Assembly (NCBI GenBank): GCA_019894875.1
Contig: JAGXNR010000015.1
Span: 1 to 46,116, forward strand
Direction of reading: 5' to 3'
DNA: 46,116 nt
Source of the DNA: Promethearchaeota archaeon
GTDB taxonomy: Archaea > Asgardarchaeota > Lokiarchaeia > Sigynarchaeales > SOKP01
A program made the position numbers and the translations under genes. Shown one piece after another: positions 1 through 10,358 of this stretch (the stretch's first letter is position 1; each line of letters starts with the position of its first letter). The notes under the pieces were generated by a model that ran no database searches, was not told the origin of the DNA, and saw only the letters and a program-made list of their open reading frames with translations.

Positions 1-738
1 CCTTAAAAAGAGTATGGCAATCTAGAATAAGTAAGGATGACTTTTCCTTTTTTTATTGATTCTTTTTTAACAATTCAAAAGATTTTGATTCATTTAACTA
101 AAACATTAATAAGCCCATGGTTTTTTCTAAGCCTTTTGTTTAGTTTAAATATTCAGTGCTAGATATTTTTTCGAACAAAACATATTGGAGATTGATTTGT
201 TTGAAGGTAAGACATAAAATTAGTATAACTTTAGCTTTGTTAACTGTACTCTCAGCTTTTCTGAAGTTCGCAACTTTCGGGTTGGCTCTTCACGGGGGCG
301 AAGGAGTACCTTAAAAAAATAATACCTATATTCAAATAGAGCTAAAGATATATTTTTCTTTTTTTTATTCTTGTTTTTAACGACAGGGATTTTATCATTT
401 TGATCCATACAATCTTCAATTTGAGGAAGATAAGTCCGAACAACGAATATCAATAAAAATTGTTAACACCTTATATAGAAAATCTGAGATTTCTTCTTCA
501 AATGCTAATCAAGACATAATTCATTATCAATTAGTTATATCCTTAATTTTCCAAGAATCAAATTTTGGGATACGGAGAATGAAATGAAAAATTATGAAAA
601 AATGATATAATTCTGTCAATATCGAAAATCATGAAATCATAGTAGAAGCGATTTATTCATATAATTGAAAAATAGAGGAAATATTTAAAAAGACTACTCC
701 TACACAAATATTTCTTAATACAAAGAAAAAAAAAAATT
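1..738. other. Intergenic region without a convincing gene
   Basis: This AT-rich stretch has only one short open frame (220-453, minus), which looks like chance and shows no family resemblance. Its only notable content is the GC-rich structured element at 247-310, listed separately. The bases just before 739 are A-rich and lie upstream of the large gene; no clear Shine-Dalgarno site is visible. Confidence 0.6.
247..310. ncRNA. GC-rich cloverleaf-like element, possible small RNA
   Basis: A perfect 6-bp closing stem (GTACTC at 247-252 with GAGTAC at 305-310) encloses three local hairpins. They are TCAG/CTGA (253-256 with 262-265), AAGTT/AACTT (265-269 with 273-277) and CTTC/GAAG (289-292 with 301-304). 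The segment is visibly richer in G and C than the surrounding DNA. It is not a standard tRNA, because no T-arm or anticodon arm of normal geometry is present. The strand is unknown and no family is recognised. An alternative middle hairpin CAAC/GTTG is also possible. Confidence 0.3.
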
Positions 739-3700
739 ATGCTCGAAATTACACCTTTTCACGTTTTAGAAGATAAAACGGATGATAATATTCACATAAA
801 CATAGATTCTATTACTCGAACTCTATTCAATAGGATAAAATCAGATATAGGTTTAGCTCCAAATATTCCTGACATCAAATTCCTTTTAACGAAAGAGATT
901 TCACCCCACATTACAATTTTTCCCGATATATTTAGTATAGGGATTAAGAAATCTATTCAAAATAATGTAATGATTGTAGAAATTTACAAAGATTACAGAA
1001 AATTTCTTCCATTTATTATCCTACGGGAAATTTATAATTGTTTTATTCCCGATAAGTTACTAAACTATGAGATAATACAAGTGGTTATTAATCAACTCAT
1101 TCTTTTCGAACTTTTCAAATCTCCTCATTTGAATAAATGGAGATCTCTTATCAGGAGATATCTAGAAAACACGGACCTATTCTCCAAAGGATATTCTCGA
1201 TTATGGGTATTTGACAGGCTAGAACATTATTTTAAAATGTATGGCACAAGAGCGATTCAATTTTTCTTTCGGTATCTAAGGGGTAATATTACGCTATTGG
1301 GTGATAAAACAGGAGATATTCATGATATCTTTTTCCGAGAATTTTCAGATTACCTCTCAAAATCAATGCAAAATGATGAAATAATAGAAACTCTCAGATG
1401 TATACTAAGCATTTTTTATGAGGTAAAACATTGTAAAGATCTTTTAAGTTACAAAACATATTTTAGGCAATTCAAGGACAGTGGTAAGTTAGTTACCACT
1501 CTAAGTTTAAGTAAATTTATCACGAACATGAATTGGATTAACAGTTATAGTTATATTGCTCCCTCCTATCAATTGAATTGGAAAGCGATTAATATTTGTT
1601 TGATAGGTGTATTTTTGAGATTTAATCCAATTTTAGATAAAGGGAAACTCTTAAAAATAATGAGACAGTTTCCATTTTTCGCGTCTTTAAAAATATCAAA
1701 TAGTAGTTTTGCCTTAGATCTTTCAGGATATATAGTAATTCCTAAAATTTATCTCACTGATTTTCTTAAGTTTATTGAAAAATTAAAAAATTTTGGTTAT
1801 GTACTCAATCATCACTGTTTATTATTAAATATAAATGAAGATACTCTGAATTTGAATTATTTTCGGGAATATTCAAAAGATCATCGTGTAATAAATCCGA
1901 ATCACCAACACTATAGCAGGAAATATGAAATAGATTTCAAAATAAATTATGGTTCAGAGTATTATAATATAGAACTATCCTTTCTCGATTTTTTAGTCCT
2001 TGATAGGATAAGATTCTTCTCTGTTACTGGGCTTGGATTTGAAAGAAGAAATGAAACATTAAATGTAATAAAGCCTGATTTACTTAATACAATCATAAAT
2101 GAGCGAGCAAGGGTTAAAAATCTAGGAATTATTTTAGAAGTATTTCATAATTCACACGATCTGAAAAAAAAATTTCTACATTTCTTAGAAAGAAACAAAA
2201 AATTTGGATTTTTCTATATTCGTTCCACATTAAAAGAATGTTTAGCTTTTTTAAAAATAATGGAAGAAATCCTTGAAAAAACCCCGAATATAAGTAATGT
2301 ATTTCAATTCCGAGAGTTACTTAAAGTTCAAAATGTTTCTCAATCGATCGAAGAAAATCTTACCTTACAAAACTCTACCATTCGAAAAATTGTCTATAGA
2401 GAAATTATACCTGCTTATATCAAGTCTAAAGAAGCTTACAAGAGAATATTGGAGGAATATAGAAGTTTTTATAAGTTATTCGAATCTTGCTTTTCATTGA
2501 AATTATTCAGTTTAAAAGGGATGCAAAAACTAGTTACCAAGAAAGATTTAATTAACACAATTTATAAAACTAAAAAAGCAAAATTAGAGAAAAGCTATGA
2601 GAAATTCAAACTCTACAAGATAACAAACAATAAAATTGAAAATATATTAACTAAATTTCTTAAAAATGACCCTCCTCTTATACAACCAATTTTAATTAAC
2701 ACTGTTATTACTAAAATGTTTACTAACGATTTTTTGCAATTATTAATTAAAGATACCCTAGAAAATCGCAATATAATTAATAGACTAAAGAGATACTTCC
2801 CCAGAACAGTAACAAATACATCAAAAGATTTAATCACTAATGAAACCATACTATATGTAGAAATCTCATGCCCCTATTTAACTAAAAACGAAAAAAATCA
2901 ATTATTTTCAATCCTATTCAATAATTTTAAGGCCGACCTTTCTTATGGAAAATGCTATTTATGGAATGGGTTTAATCCTGTACTTTCAAGGAAGAACTTT
3001 TACGATTTTCAAGAAAAACAATTTTTTTATACAAAGGATCTCTATGAGCAATTCTTTCTTAGTATACAAAAAATCCTTGATAAGCCTTTTAAAATGCAGT
3101 TTGAGAAAAGGAATGAATTTCTTGAGAAATTATGGATAACCAGACAAAAAACACTAACAAAACTCCAATCAGAGGTGAAGATACACGATTCATTGGAAAA
3201 TACCGATCTAACATTGGAACAACTAAATAAGCTTGTAAAGTTTAATATTACTCTTAGAAAAAATTTACTAAATGAAGAGAAGTTTAAAAACCAAAAAAAA
3301 GAATACTTCTTTAAAAATTATATTAAATCTATTAGGGTTATTCCAGCTTTTCAGCATTTTGGACTTGAGCAATTTTATCTTTATATATATCCATCAGATA
3401 TTGATGAAATAGATTTTAAACTACTTCTCCTCAATACTTTTCAAAGAATCAACTATCCGGCATGTCTAGATACTTCAAATTCTTTCTTAATCAAATTTAT
3501 AATGCCTTACAGAACCCCGAATATGAAATATGTAAATTGGTTAGTCAAAACAAAAAAAATCATCCGAGAATATGTAAGCTTTTCAATTAAAAAAATTCAT
3601 CAAATTTTTCATATCAATTATAATTTAAGTTTTGAAGGTTGGGATTACGATGCAGGTAAATTCAAAATTTATATGCAATACATTCTTTTTAATCCAGATT

Positions 3701-4389
3701 ACGAAATCCAAACACAAGGTATAAAAACCGTCGATATTGGAGAAAAGAGAGATTCAAAACGCTTTGGACCAACTTCAACAGAATTTAAAGATTTAATTCA
3801 AATATATAATTGGCGTTCTGTAGACTTAAAATCCTATTTTGGATCAAATAAAAATTCAATGGAAACTCGGATTTTAAATCTACTAGAAAAAGATCTCATA
3901 TTTCCGTTTGTGAGGTTTAAGAATTTAGGATTTCAAGAAAAAATTCAAATTATTTTGCCAGATATAAGAGAAGAGCAAAAATCTATTATTTTTAAGATAT
4001 TTAGCTTTTTTAATGCAGGATTTATCTATGAAATTAAAGGAGAGTTTTGCATTAATGGATTTCCTCAAGTGATAAAATTCGAGGAAGGATTAATGATTAA
4101 GTTATATTTTCCTAAATGCGAGATTAGTGAATTTGTTTCATTATTTGATTTATTGTTTCAATATATGGAAATTAAGCATCATTTAATCCTGAACGATTTA
4201 ATTGATGGAAAAAATTTAATTAAATCCGTGTTCGGTAGTCTAGATTTTATGAAGACATACAATCCATTAAAGAATTTACAATGGAATGTAAAAGATAAAA
4301 TTTGGATGAATCATAAATCATTTACAGAAAAATTTGAAAAGATTTACCCTGATTTAATGTTTGAAGATAAACCTCTGCAGAAATCATAA
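739..4389 (+). CDS. Unrecognised large protein (1216 aa) with divergent internal repeats
   Basis: I do not recognise this protein. It is rich in Lys, Ile, Phe and Asn and lacks long hydrophobic segments, so it is probably soluble. Several stretches of about 60-75 residues look alike: a beta-strand of the form xVxIxxP, an acidic or charged turn, an amphipathic helix with paired Phe/Leu, then a Gly/Asn turn. The clearest pair starts near residues 701 and 1068; weaker copies start near 324 and 877. This suggests tandem divergent alpha/beta repeats, which is inference. The N-terminal 250 residues look mainly helical. ATG start at 739. A small zinc protein follows 26 bp downstream, so the two probably form one transcript. 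Confidence 0.6.
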   Translation: MLEITPFHVLEDKTDDNIHINIDSITRTLFNRIKSDIGLAPNIPDIKFLLTKEISPHITIFPDIFSIGIKKSIQNNVMIVEIYKDYRKFLPFIILREIYNCFIPDKLLNYEIIQVVINQLILFELFKSPHLNKWRSLIRRYLENTDLFSKGYSRLWVFDRLEHYFKMYGTRAIQFFFRYLRGNITLLGDKTGDIHDIFFREFSDYLSKSMQNDEIIETLRCILSIFYEVKHCKDLLSYKTYFRQFKDSGKLVTTLSLSKFITNMNWINSYSYIAPSYQLNWKAINICLIGVFLRFNPILDKGKLLKIMRQFPFFASLKISNSSFALDLSGYIVIPKIYLTDFLKFIEKLKNFGYVLNHHCLLLNINEDTLNLNYFREYSKDHRVINPNHQHYSRKYEIDFKINYGSEYYNIELSFLDFLVLDRIRFFSVTGLGFERRNETLNVIKPDLLNTIINERARVKNLGIILEVFHNSHDLKKKFLHFLERNKKFGFFYIRSTLKECLAFLKIMEEILEKTPNISNVFQFRELLKVQNVSQSIEENLTLQNSTIRKIVYREIIPAYIKSKEAYKRILEEYRSFYKLFESCFSLKLFSLKGMQKLVTKKDLINTIYKTKKAKLEKSYEKFKLYKITNNKIENILTKFLKNDPPLIQPILINTVITKMFTNDFLQLLIKDTLENRNIINRLKRYFPRTVTNTSKDLITNETILYVEISCPYLTKNEKNQLFSILFNNFKADLSYGKCYLWNGFNPVLSRKNFYDFQEKQFFYTKDLYEQFFLSIQKILDKPFKMQFEKRNEFLEKLWITRQKTLTKLQSEVKIHDSLENTDLTLEQLNKLVKFNITLRKNLLNEEKFKNQKKEYFFKNYIKSIRVIPAFQHFGLEQFYLYIYPSDIDEIDFKLLLLNTFQRINYPACLDTSNSFLIKFIMPYRTPNMKYVNWLVKTKKIIREYVSFSIKKIHQIFHINYNLSFEGWDYDAGKFKIYMQYILFNPDYEIQTQGIKTVDIGEKRDSKRFGPTSTEFKDLIQIYNWRSVDLKSYFGSNKNSMETRILNLLEKDLIFPFVRFKNLGFQEKIQIILPDIREEQKSIIFKIFSFFNAGFIYEIKGEFCINGFPQVIKFEEGLMIKLYFPKCEISEFVSLFDLLFQYMEIKHHLILNDLIDGKNLIKSVFGSLDFMKTYNPLKNLQWNVKDKIWMNHKSFTEKFEKIYPDLMFEDKPLQKS

Positions 4390-4415
4390 GGAAATTAAAA
4401 AGGGTAATGTAAAAA

Positions 4416-4820
4416 TTGAAAACTAGAAAAATTAAGCAAAAAATACAGGAAGAGAGACAGTTTAAGATGGCGACTCGAGAAAAAAAAAGTATAACTATTC
4501 TATTAAATAGTAATGAAAAAAGGGCATTTAAAGAAAGTATTCAAACAAGGTTTAAATCACTGCTCAAACTAGAAACAATAAAAATACTTTCAGATTTAAA
4601 TAATTACCAGAAATCTCATGTATGTCAAATCTGTAATCAAAAAATAAAAGATTTGAAGGTTATGAATTACTTTCAAATGTATACGGAAGATGGCGAAAGT
4701 TTTATAACATTTCATTTTTTTTGTGCTTTCAAACCAGGGACAACGGATGATTTTAATGAAATTGCTGGTGATTTTGATTATGTTTTTTATATCGATGATG
4801 AAGATGAGAAAGACATCTAA
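4416..4820 (+). CDS. Small zinc-binding protein of unknown function (134 aa)
   Basis: It probably starts at TTG. The first 65 residues are basic and helical. The second half has CQIC, then about 24 residues, then HFFC, a spacing that could make a treble-clef type zinc site. The C-terminus is very acidic (repeated D and E). The gene follows the 1216-aa gene by 26 bp on the same strand and may be its partner. No family recognised. The basic N-half and zinc site would fit nucleic acid or protein binding, but nothing in the sequence decides this. Confidence 0.6.
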   Translation: MKTRKIKQKIQEERQFKMATREKKSITILLNSNEKRAFKESIQTRFKSLLKLETIKILSDLNNYQKSHVCQICNQKIKDLKVMNYFQMYTEDGESFITFHFFCAFKPGTTDDFNEIAGDFDYVFYIDDEDEKDI

Positions 4821-4924
4821 GAATAATAATGAGAAGAGAAGGAATAAGTAATTCTTCTTTATTAATTTTAGAAATATTTCTTCTTAAAAAATTCACATTA
4901 TAGGCATCAATTCATCTATTTCTA

Positions 4925-6697
4925 TTATTTTTTCCCTTCTTTTTGAGTTTTATATAAATCTTCAATATAACTTTCAAGATCTTTAAAGGCTCCTTCCTCT
5001 AGATCATTTAGTGAAATATTTTCTTCAATTTCTAATAAATTTTTTATATAGATTTGACCATCCACAGTTTTTTTTTCTTTTTTCTTTTTTCCAATTTTTT
5101 TCACCTTCAAATCGAAAAGACTCTTAAATACATTGACAAATTTTTTAAAATAATAACGATTGATTGGTTTGTTAGAATTCTTCCTTGGATTTTCATCCTG
5201 TCTTAACTTTTCCAAAATAATCGTATTATTTTTATATATTTCTGAATGATCCAATGAATTACGTTCAATATATGGTATATCTAGTACAAATGGTTCCTTA
5301 GCTGAATTAACTCTTATAATACATTGTCCTTCCTCTAAAATAGATAAATACTTTTTGTTTTCCACGTCGAGATTTAATAATTCACACATTATTTCTTTTT
5401 CTATATGATTTTTAAAGGTTAATACTATACCGTTATTTGCTAGGATTTCCTTGCTTATATCTGGTCGTGTAGCTAAAGTTACTAAGCATTCTCCCGTCCC
5501 TCTTTGTAGTAAAGCGATATCTTCTAAGTATGTGGTTATTTTACTTTTTTTTACTAAATCTTGAGGTGCAAAATATTGCGCATCCTCGATTATAGTAAGA
5601 TGCTTAATTCCCTTAAAATCATTGGCACCTTGCATCAAATTTTTGTCCCATAAATATTTAAGTACCATATTTAAGAAGAAGAGAGCATCTTCTTTTTCAC
5701 CACCTAAACGGATAATTGAGCTTAAATCTAGTAGGATGTTTCTGTCGAATAATTCATCTATGCTTATTTTATTATTTTCTTCAAAGAGTGCTTTTAAGGG
5801 GCCCTTTGAAAATCTTCTGATTCTATTTTTAATACTAATAAGCGTTTGATTTAACATAGGTATTATATTCTTGTTTTCTTTCAAATATATATTGCAAAAT
5901 TGTTCAAAGCCTTCCCAATTTTGGTATTTTTTATCTTGACAGGTTTTTGTTAATATCTCAACCAAAACTTTTTCCATCTGCGGAGAGAACTCAGCCTTAT
6001 CATCTAAAAACTGCCCACTTTTTAAAATATCAAAGATTCGTTCTGCGTGAATAATCGGACTTACTTTACCAGGATTAAAAATATTAATGGAGAAATTCTC
6101 TCCCGGCCAATATATAAGTACATCCTCAATCCTTTTTTGTAAAAAATGATATTCTCCCTTAAATTCTACTAGAAAAAATGGGGTCTTAAAAATTTTTGAA
6201 AAATTAATTAAAAAATTCATAAGGAAGGTGCTTTTTCCCGTTCCTGTTGCTCCACATATGAACATATGCTTTTCAAGATCTTTTCGCGACAAGAAAAACT
6301 TTTGTTTTCTAAATTTACCCTTTAAAATTCGTCCTATTGGAATTTCGCCCCTTTTTGAAATTAGGCGTGTTGGTTTTTCTAAGATGACTATACTTTCATT
6401 AACGTGGAAAGCTACTAATAAATTAAGTATGATAGATGAGAAATAAAAGATAATCGATAAATTGAATAAGATTGTGGGGAGAATCACTTCATAGCTCACC
6501 TCAAAAAATAACTTTGGATCATTCATAATAAAGTAAGGTAAATTCAGAGTAAGAAAGATAGTTGTGGTTATTAATAAAATGATTAGCAATATCCTCTTGA
6601 AAGAACAGCTATGACTGGATTTTCGATTTAAATAGTAAAGGACATTGACTATTAGATTAAGCATGCTTAGAATTAAAAATATTAAGAAAGTTATCAT
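4925..6697 (-). CDS. Membrane-anchored VirD4/TraD/HerA-like P-loop ATPase
   Basis: The N-terminus has three hydrophobic segments (about residues 1-23, 35-57 and 70-98). A cytoplasmic ATPase follows, with Walker A GATGTGKST at 149-157 and a Walker B-like LTIIEDA near 365-371. A Thr/Arg-rich strand (LVTLATRPDIS) follows, like the sensor region of type IV coupling proteins. The family comprises hexameric motors that pump DNA or protein through membranes (VirD4, TraD, FtsK, HerA). The C-terminal 100 residues are charged and low in complexity. No relaxase, pilin or other secretion genes are near, so a conjugative role is not supported here. It converges on the 1216-aa/zinc gene pair. Family confidence is good; the substrate is unknown. 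Confidence 0.8.
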   Translation of the reverse strand: MITFLIFLILSMLNLIVNVLYYLNRKSSHSCSFKRILLIILLITTTIFLTLNLPYFIMNDPKLFFEVSYEVILPTILFNLSIIFYFSSIILNLLVAFHVNESIVILEKPTRLISKRGEIPIGRILKGKFRKQKFFLSRKDLEKHMFICGATGTGKSTFLMNFLINFSKIFKTPFFLVEFKGEYHFLQKRIEDVLIYWPGENFSINIFNPGKVSPIIHAERIFDILKSGQFLDDKAEFSPQMEKVLVEILTKTCQDKKYQNWEGFEQFCNIYLKENKNIIPMLNQTLISIKNRIRRFSKGPLKALFEENNKISIDELFDRNILLDLSSIIRLGGEKEDALFFLNMVLKYLWDKNLMQGANDFKGIKHLTIIEDAQYFAPQDLVKKSKITTYLEDIALLQRGTGECLVTLATRPDISKEILANNGIVLTFKNHIEKEIMCELLNLDVENKKYLSILEEGQCIIRVNSAKEPFVLDIPYIERNSLDHSEIYKNNTIILEKLRQDENPRKNSNKPINRYYFKKFVNVFKSLFDLKVKKIGKKKKEKKTVDGQIYIKNLLEIEENISLNDLEEGAFKDLESYIEDLYKTQKEGKK

Positions 6698-7024
6698 AAT
6701 AACAAGAGTTTTATTTCTTCATTATCTTGAGGTTTTAAAAACCTCAATAATTTCCTTACTCTTATAGAATATCTTAAGATCTAACCGTAGGAAATTTGTT
6801 ACTATTAGAAATAAAGCTAATAAAGCAATTAAACATTAAGGGCAGCATAATTTTAATAATTTAGTATGAGTACCAGTCATATTACAAATTTAATTCACTT
6901 CAGATGTATAAACAGAGATATTAAAAATCAAAATCATGGATATTTCGTAAACTTTTTTAATTTTATGACTTAGAGATCTATATAAATAAAAGTTTTAACT
7001 TTAATATAAAAAAGTGAATATGAA
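6698..7024. other. Divergent intergenic region between the ATPase and thermosome genes
   Basis: About 330 bases with no open frame of interest. It must hold promoters for both divergent genes. The clear element is the TATA box upstream of the thermosome gene, listed separately. No other repeat or RNA is visible. Confidence 0.5.
6979..6987 (+). promoter_or_regulatory. TATA box of the thermosome gene
   Basis: TATATAAAT with a purine-rich flank (GAGAT) immediately upstream, as expected for a BRE/TATA pair. It ends about 38 bases before the ATG at 7025, which puts transcription start near 7005-7012 and leaves a short leader. AT-rich background lowers the certainty. Confidence 0.5.
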
Positions 7025-8629
7025 ATGGCACAATTATCTGGCGTCCCAATTCTTATATTAAAAGAAGGGACAGAAAGGAAACAAGGAAGAGATGCTCAAA
7101 AAAACAATATTGCCGCTGCAAAAGCTGTTGCTGAAGCTGTTAGAACTACACTTGGCCCAAAAGGTATGGATAAAATGTTAGTTGATTCACTAGGAGATGT
7201 CACGATTACTAATGATGGTGCTACAATATTAGATACTATTGATGTTGAGCATCCCGCAGCTAAAATGATAGTTGAAGTTGCTAAAACACAAGATGACAAA
7301 GTTGGAGATGGAACAACGACTAGCGTTATTATTTCAGGTGAACTATTGAATCTAGCACAAGAGTTAATGGAACAATCGGTTCATCCTACAATAATTTTTC
7401 GAGGATACAGAAAAGCATTATTGAAGAGTAAAGACATTCTACAGGATTTAGCAATAAAGATAGATCCTAACGATAAGGAGACACTAATGAAAGTTGCAGA
7501 AACTTCTATGAATAGTAAATTAATATCCGGTGTAAAAAGGCACATTGCAGAAATCGCAGTCAAAGCAGTAAGTCAAGTCAAAGAAAAACGTGGGGAAAAT
7601 ATAATGATTGATTTGGATCAAATTCAGGTTATTAAAAAAGAAGGAAAAAGTCTCTTAGATACTAGTATTATTGATGGTATAATAGTAGATAAGGAAATAG
7701 TCCATCCAATGATGCCGAAATCGATAAAAAATGCAAAAATAGCCTTAATTAATTCCGCACTAGAAGTAGAAAAAACAGAGTTTGATGCTGAAATAAGGAT
7801 ACAAACCCCTGATCAGATTAATAAATTCCTTGAAGAAGAAGCAAATATGCTAAAAAATCGGGTATTAAAATTAAAAGAACTTGGAGCAAATGTAATCTTT
7901 TGTCAGAAAGGTGTTGATGATAAAGCACAGAACTTTCTTGCAAAAGAAGGTATGATAACTGTTCGAAGAGTGAAAAGATCTGATATGGAAAAGTTATCAA
8001 GAGCAACTGGTGCGAAAATTATCAACAATATCTTTGAAATAAGCCCGAATGACATAGGAAGTGCAGGAAAAGTCGAAGAAAAGAAGATTGGAGATGACAA
8101 TATGATCTTTGTATCAGAGTGTGCTGATCCGAAAGCGGTGAGCATACTGATTAGAGCAGGGATAGAACATGTGGTAGATGAAGCAGAAAGAATGCTTCAT
8201 GATGCTTTATCTGTCGTCAGAGCTGCAATAGAGCTTCCCTATATTTTACCTGGTGGCGGTGCATCTGAAATAGAGTTAGCAAAAAGGTTGAGAGCTTATG
8301 CCAGATCAATTGGGGGTAGAGAACAATTAGCTATTGAAATTTATGCTAATGCTCTGGAAATAATTCCCAAAACTCTGGTAGAAAATGCGGGTTACAATCC
8401 TGTAGATTTAATAGTTGAGTTGAGATCAAAACATGAAATTGAAGATGGAAAATCTATTGGGATAAATATCGATACAGGAAAACCCGATAATATGATAAAT
8501 CTTGGAGTTATTGAACCACTATCAATTTTAACACAAGCAATTCAGTCTGCTACAGAGGTATCCTCTATGATCCTTAAAATCGATGACGTAATAGCCGCTT
8601 CCACTTTATCTAAGGGTGGAATGGATTAA
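7025..8629 (+). CDS. Thermosome subunit (group II chaperonin)
   Basis: ATP-driven group II chaperonin that folds cytosolic proteins in a double-ring complex. The N-terminal equatorial domain has [12 protein letters not shown] and, near residues 94-100, the catalytic GDGTTT motif. The apical domain lies in the middle, and [12 protein letters not shown] near residue 409 returns to the equatorial domain. The C-terminus retains a short GGM tail. The length, 534 aa, is normal for archaeal thermosomes. The ATG at 7025 follows a clear TATA box. Tsr3 is convergent with a gap of only about 30 bases. Only one subunit gene is present here, so whether the ring is homo- or hetero-oligomeric cannot be judged. 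Confidence 0.97.
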   Translation: MAQLSGVPILILKEGTERKQGRDAQKNNIAAAKAVAEAVRTTLGPKGMDKMLVDSLGDVTITNDGATILDTIDVEHPAAKMIVEVAKTQDDKVGDGTTTSVIISGELLNLAQELMEQSVHPTIIFRGYRKALLKSKDILQDLAIKIDPNDKETLMKVAETSMNSKLISGVKRHIAEIAVKAVSQVKEKRGENIMIDLDQIQVIKKEGKSLLDTSIIDGIIVDKEIVHPMMPKSIKNAKIALINSALEVEKTEFDAEIRIQTPDQINKFLEEEANMLKNRVLKLKELGANVIFCQKGVDDKAQNFLAKEGMITVRRVKRSDMEKLSRATGAKIINNIFEISPNDIGSAGKVEEKKIGDDNMIFVSECADPKAVSILIRAGIEHVVDEAERMLHDALSVVRAAIELPYILPGGGASEIELAKRLRAYARSIGGREQLAIEIYANALEIIPKTLVENAGYNPVDLIVELRSKHEIEDGKSIGINIDTGKPDNMINLGVIEPLSILTQAIQSATEVSSMILKIDDVIAASTLSKGGMD

Positions 8630-8660
8630 TTTTTTTTGTTTTTATTTTTTTCTCATTTTA

Positions 8661-9122
8661 TTAAAAATTATTTATCTCCTTGAATTGAATGCCCCAGTTA
8701 AATTTTGAAAGGATCAAATTCCCATAATCATTAAAATTTGTGATGAAGAGTGCTGCGGCTAAAGCCTCAGCAGAACTTAATTTTTCCCACTTTCCATAAT
8801 TTACGGGATTCGCTGCAATTAAAGAAGGTAATTTACGATAATTCCCGTGTTCTAATTCGGAGAATTTTAATAATTTTTTCCATGAACAATCAATTACTAT
8901 CAACCCATACTTTAATATCAATTCTCTATCATTAATGGAAATAATCTTTTGAGCAAAAGGGTTTAGAATTATCGAATTTTTTAAATTTCCCTTGATCCCT
9001 TTTATTATTTTTAAAAGATTAAACCTATTCAATTTTATTGCGGTACATTTTTTTGGTTCACACTCGTTATAATGAAGACAGTACAATTTCGGTTTTGACC
9101 AATTTAAAGACAAATTTCTCAT
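8661..9122 (-). CDS. Tsr3-type rRNA aminocarboxypropyltransferase
   Basis: This family (formerly DUF367, RLI-like) transfers the aminocarboxypropyl group of SAM to N1-methylpseudouridine of small-subunit rRNA. Family hallmarks visible are the CxxxxCxPKKCTA-like N-terminus (LHYNECEPKKCTAIKL), the LNPFAQKI strand, a VIDCSWKK segment and RKLPSLIAANPVNYGKWEKLSSAEALAAAL. The protein is 153 aa, slightly short for the family, but the core looks complete. It lies between the convergent thermosome gene and a codirectional roadblock protein. Confidence 0.88.
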   Translation of the reverse strand: MRNLSLNWSKPKLYCLHYNECEPKKCTAIKLNRFNLLKIIKGIKGNLKNSIILNPFAQKIISINDRELILKYGLIVIDCSWKKLLKFSELEHGNYRKLPSLIAANPVNYGKWEKLSSAEALAAALFITNFNDYGNLILSKFNWGIQFKEINNF

Positions 9123-9190
9123 TATTCTGATAAAGAAACCAAAACTTTTAGATATTAATTATCAAGTTAAAACAACATTTTAGGCGTTTA

Positions 9191-10189
9191 TTACTCATAT
9201 TTAAAACTAGTAAGAACATTAACTGATTTTATAAAGTTCTCCGTTGTCTGTTCACTACCCAATACTTGCATTATTGAATATACTATATTCCTTGACTCAC
9301 AAATAACAGGTATACCTCCATATGTTAAAGCAAATAAGCCAATAAATGAAATATCTTCAACATTAGATGAATTTTCCACATTTGAATAGTTCAACGTTCC
9401 CGCAGGACAAGCAACTAGCCCATAAAAATGCTCAGCATCTCTACCGGAGATCGCAACATAACATAACAGGTTTCCTATTGAACTTCCCTCAGATTCTTCT
9501 TTCATTTTTTGGAAAGCAACATGAGCATTTGCTGAAAAGGCTTCGATGGATATAGGTAAATCCTGACCACTAACCTCTCTAGCATCTAATGTGAGCCCTG
9601 ATCCCCCTACTAATCCATATCTTATGAAGATCGGGTTCTGAAGAGAATCCAAAATTGTGCTGATTGCAGAAAGTAAGTTCGATGGTTCAACATTATCTTG
9701 TGAATAAGAAACAAATGGAACCTCTGATCCCATTCCAAAAAGATACATAGCACTCCTAACTTTATCACAAAATCTCTCGATCTCTGCTTCAGTTTCATCC
9801 CCATTACCAAAAAACTCTCCCAATTTTTGTTTCAAATAATACATTGAAGCAGCTAAATTATCTGCATCTAATGGCCATTCTTTATGATAATCATGAACAA
9901 TGGTTAAGAGTGTTTCATTAATTCTAATTGTTATTAAACACACTTTATCGAAGAATGAAAATGAAATGACTTGATCTTTAATATTCAGATCTTCCCAATT
10001 CTCTTCACTTGCCATAAAAGCAGCTGATGCGAGACTTGTAATTTGATTTGGATTTAAGTCTATATCGCTTTTTCTTCCAATCTTTGCTATAGAAAGACCA
10101 TTTTGATCACAAAGCAGCACCAAAATAGTACCATCTGACGCGCGTAAAATAGATGTTAAATGTTTTATTAAAGAATCTCTTACACTCAT
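9191..10189 (-). CDS. Roadblock/LC7-domain protein with second alpha/beta domain
   Basis: Residues 1-115 fit the roadblock/LC7 fold: a helix, then GTILVLLCDQNGLSIA, a long helix with SLASAAFMASEENWE, then strands VISFSFFDKVCLITIRI and TLLTIVHDY. Such domains dimerise and often bind small GTPases, and they are expanded in Asgard archaea. The second half (about 165-330) has similar strand-helix order and may be a divergent second roadblock or longin-like domain; this is inference. I prefer the ATG at 10189 (MSVRDS); a TTG four codons upstream extends the frame to 10201. A Ras/Rab-like GTPase gene lies about 1.2 kb away, beyond three tRNA genes. Confidence 0.72.
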   Translation of the reverse strand: MSVRDSLIKHLTSILRASDGTILVLLCDQNGLSIAKIGRKSDIDLNPNQITSLASAAFMASEENWEDLNIKDQVISFSFFDKVCLITIRINETLLTIVHDYHKEWPLDADNLAASMYYLKQKLGEFFGNGDETEAEIERFCDKVRSAMYLFGMGSEVPFVSYSQDNVEPSNLLSAISTILDSLQNPIFIRYGLVGGSGLTLDAREVSGQDLPISIEAFSANAHVAFQKMKEESEGSSIGNLLCYVAISGRDAEHFYGLVACPAGTLNYSNVENSSNVEDISFIGLFALTYGGIPVICESRNIVYSIMQVLGSEQTTENFIKSVNVLTSFKYE

Positions 10190-10358
10190 TAAAACGACCA
10201 AAACTTTTTTGTGTTAAGCAACATTATTTTCTCTTATATAATATTATAAATTTTTATCATTTATTTCAATCGTATATAAAATTGAATTTTGTCATAATAA
10301 ATTTTTTAATTTTATATCTTCTTATTAAAATATTAATTCTATAGTTTGTTTTTAAATC

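Noticed and set aside
220..453. 77-aa open frame on the minus strand
   Set aside because: Low-complexity N-half, no start signal and no family resemblance; it overlaps the structured GC-rich element.
7818..8145. Antisense open frames within the thermosome gene
   Set aside because: Shadows of a strongly conserved coding sequence.
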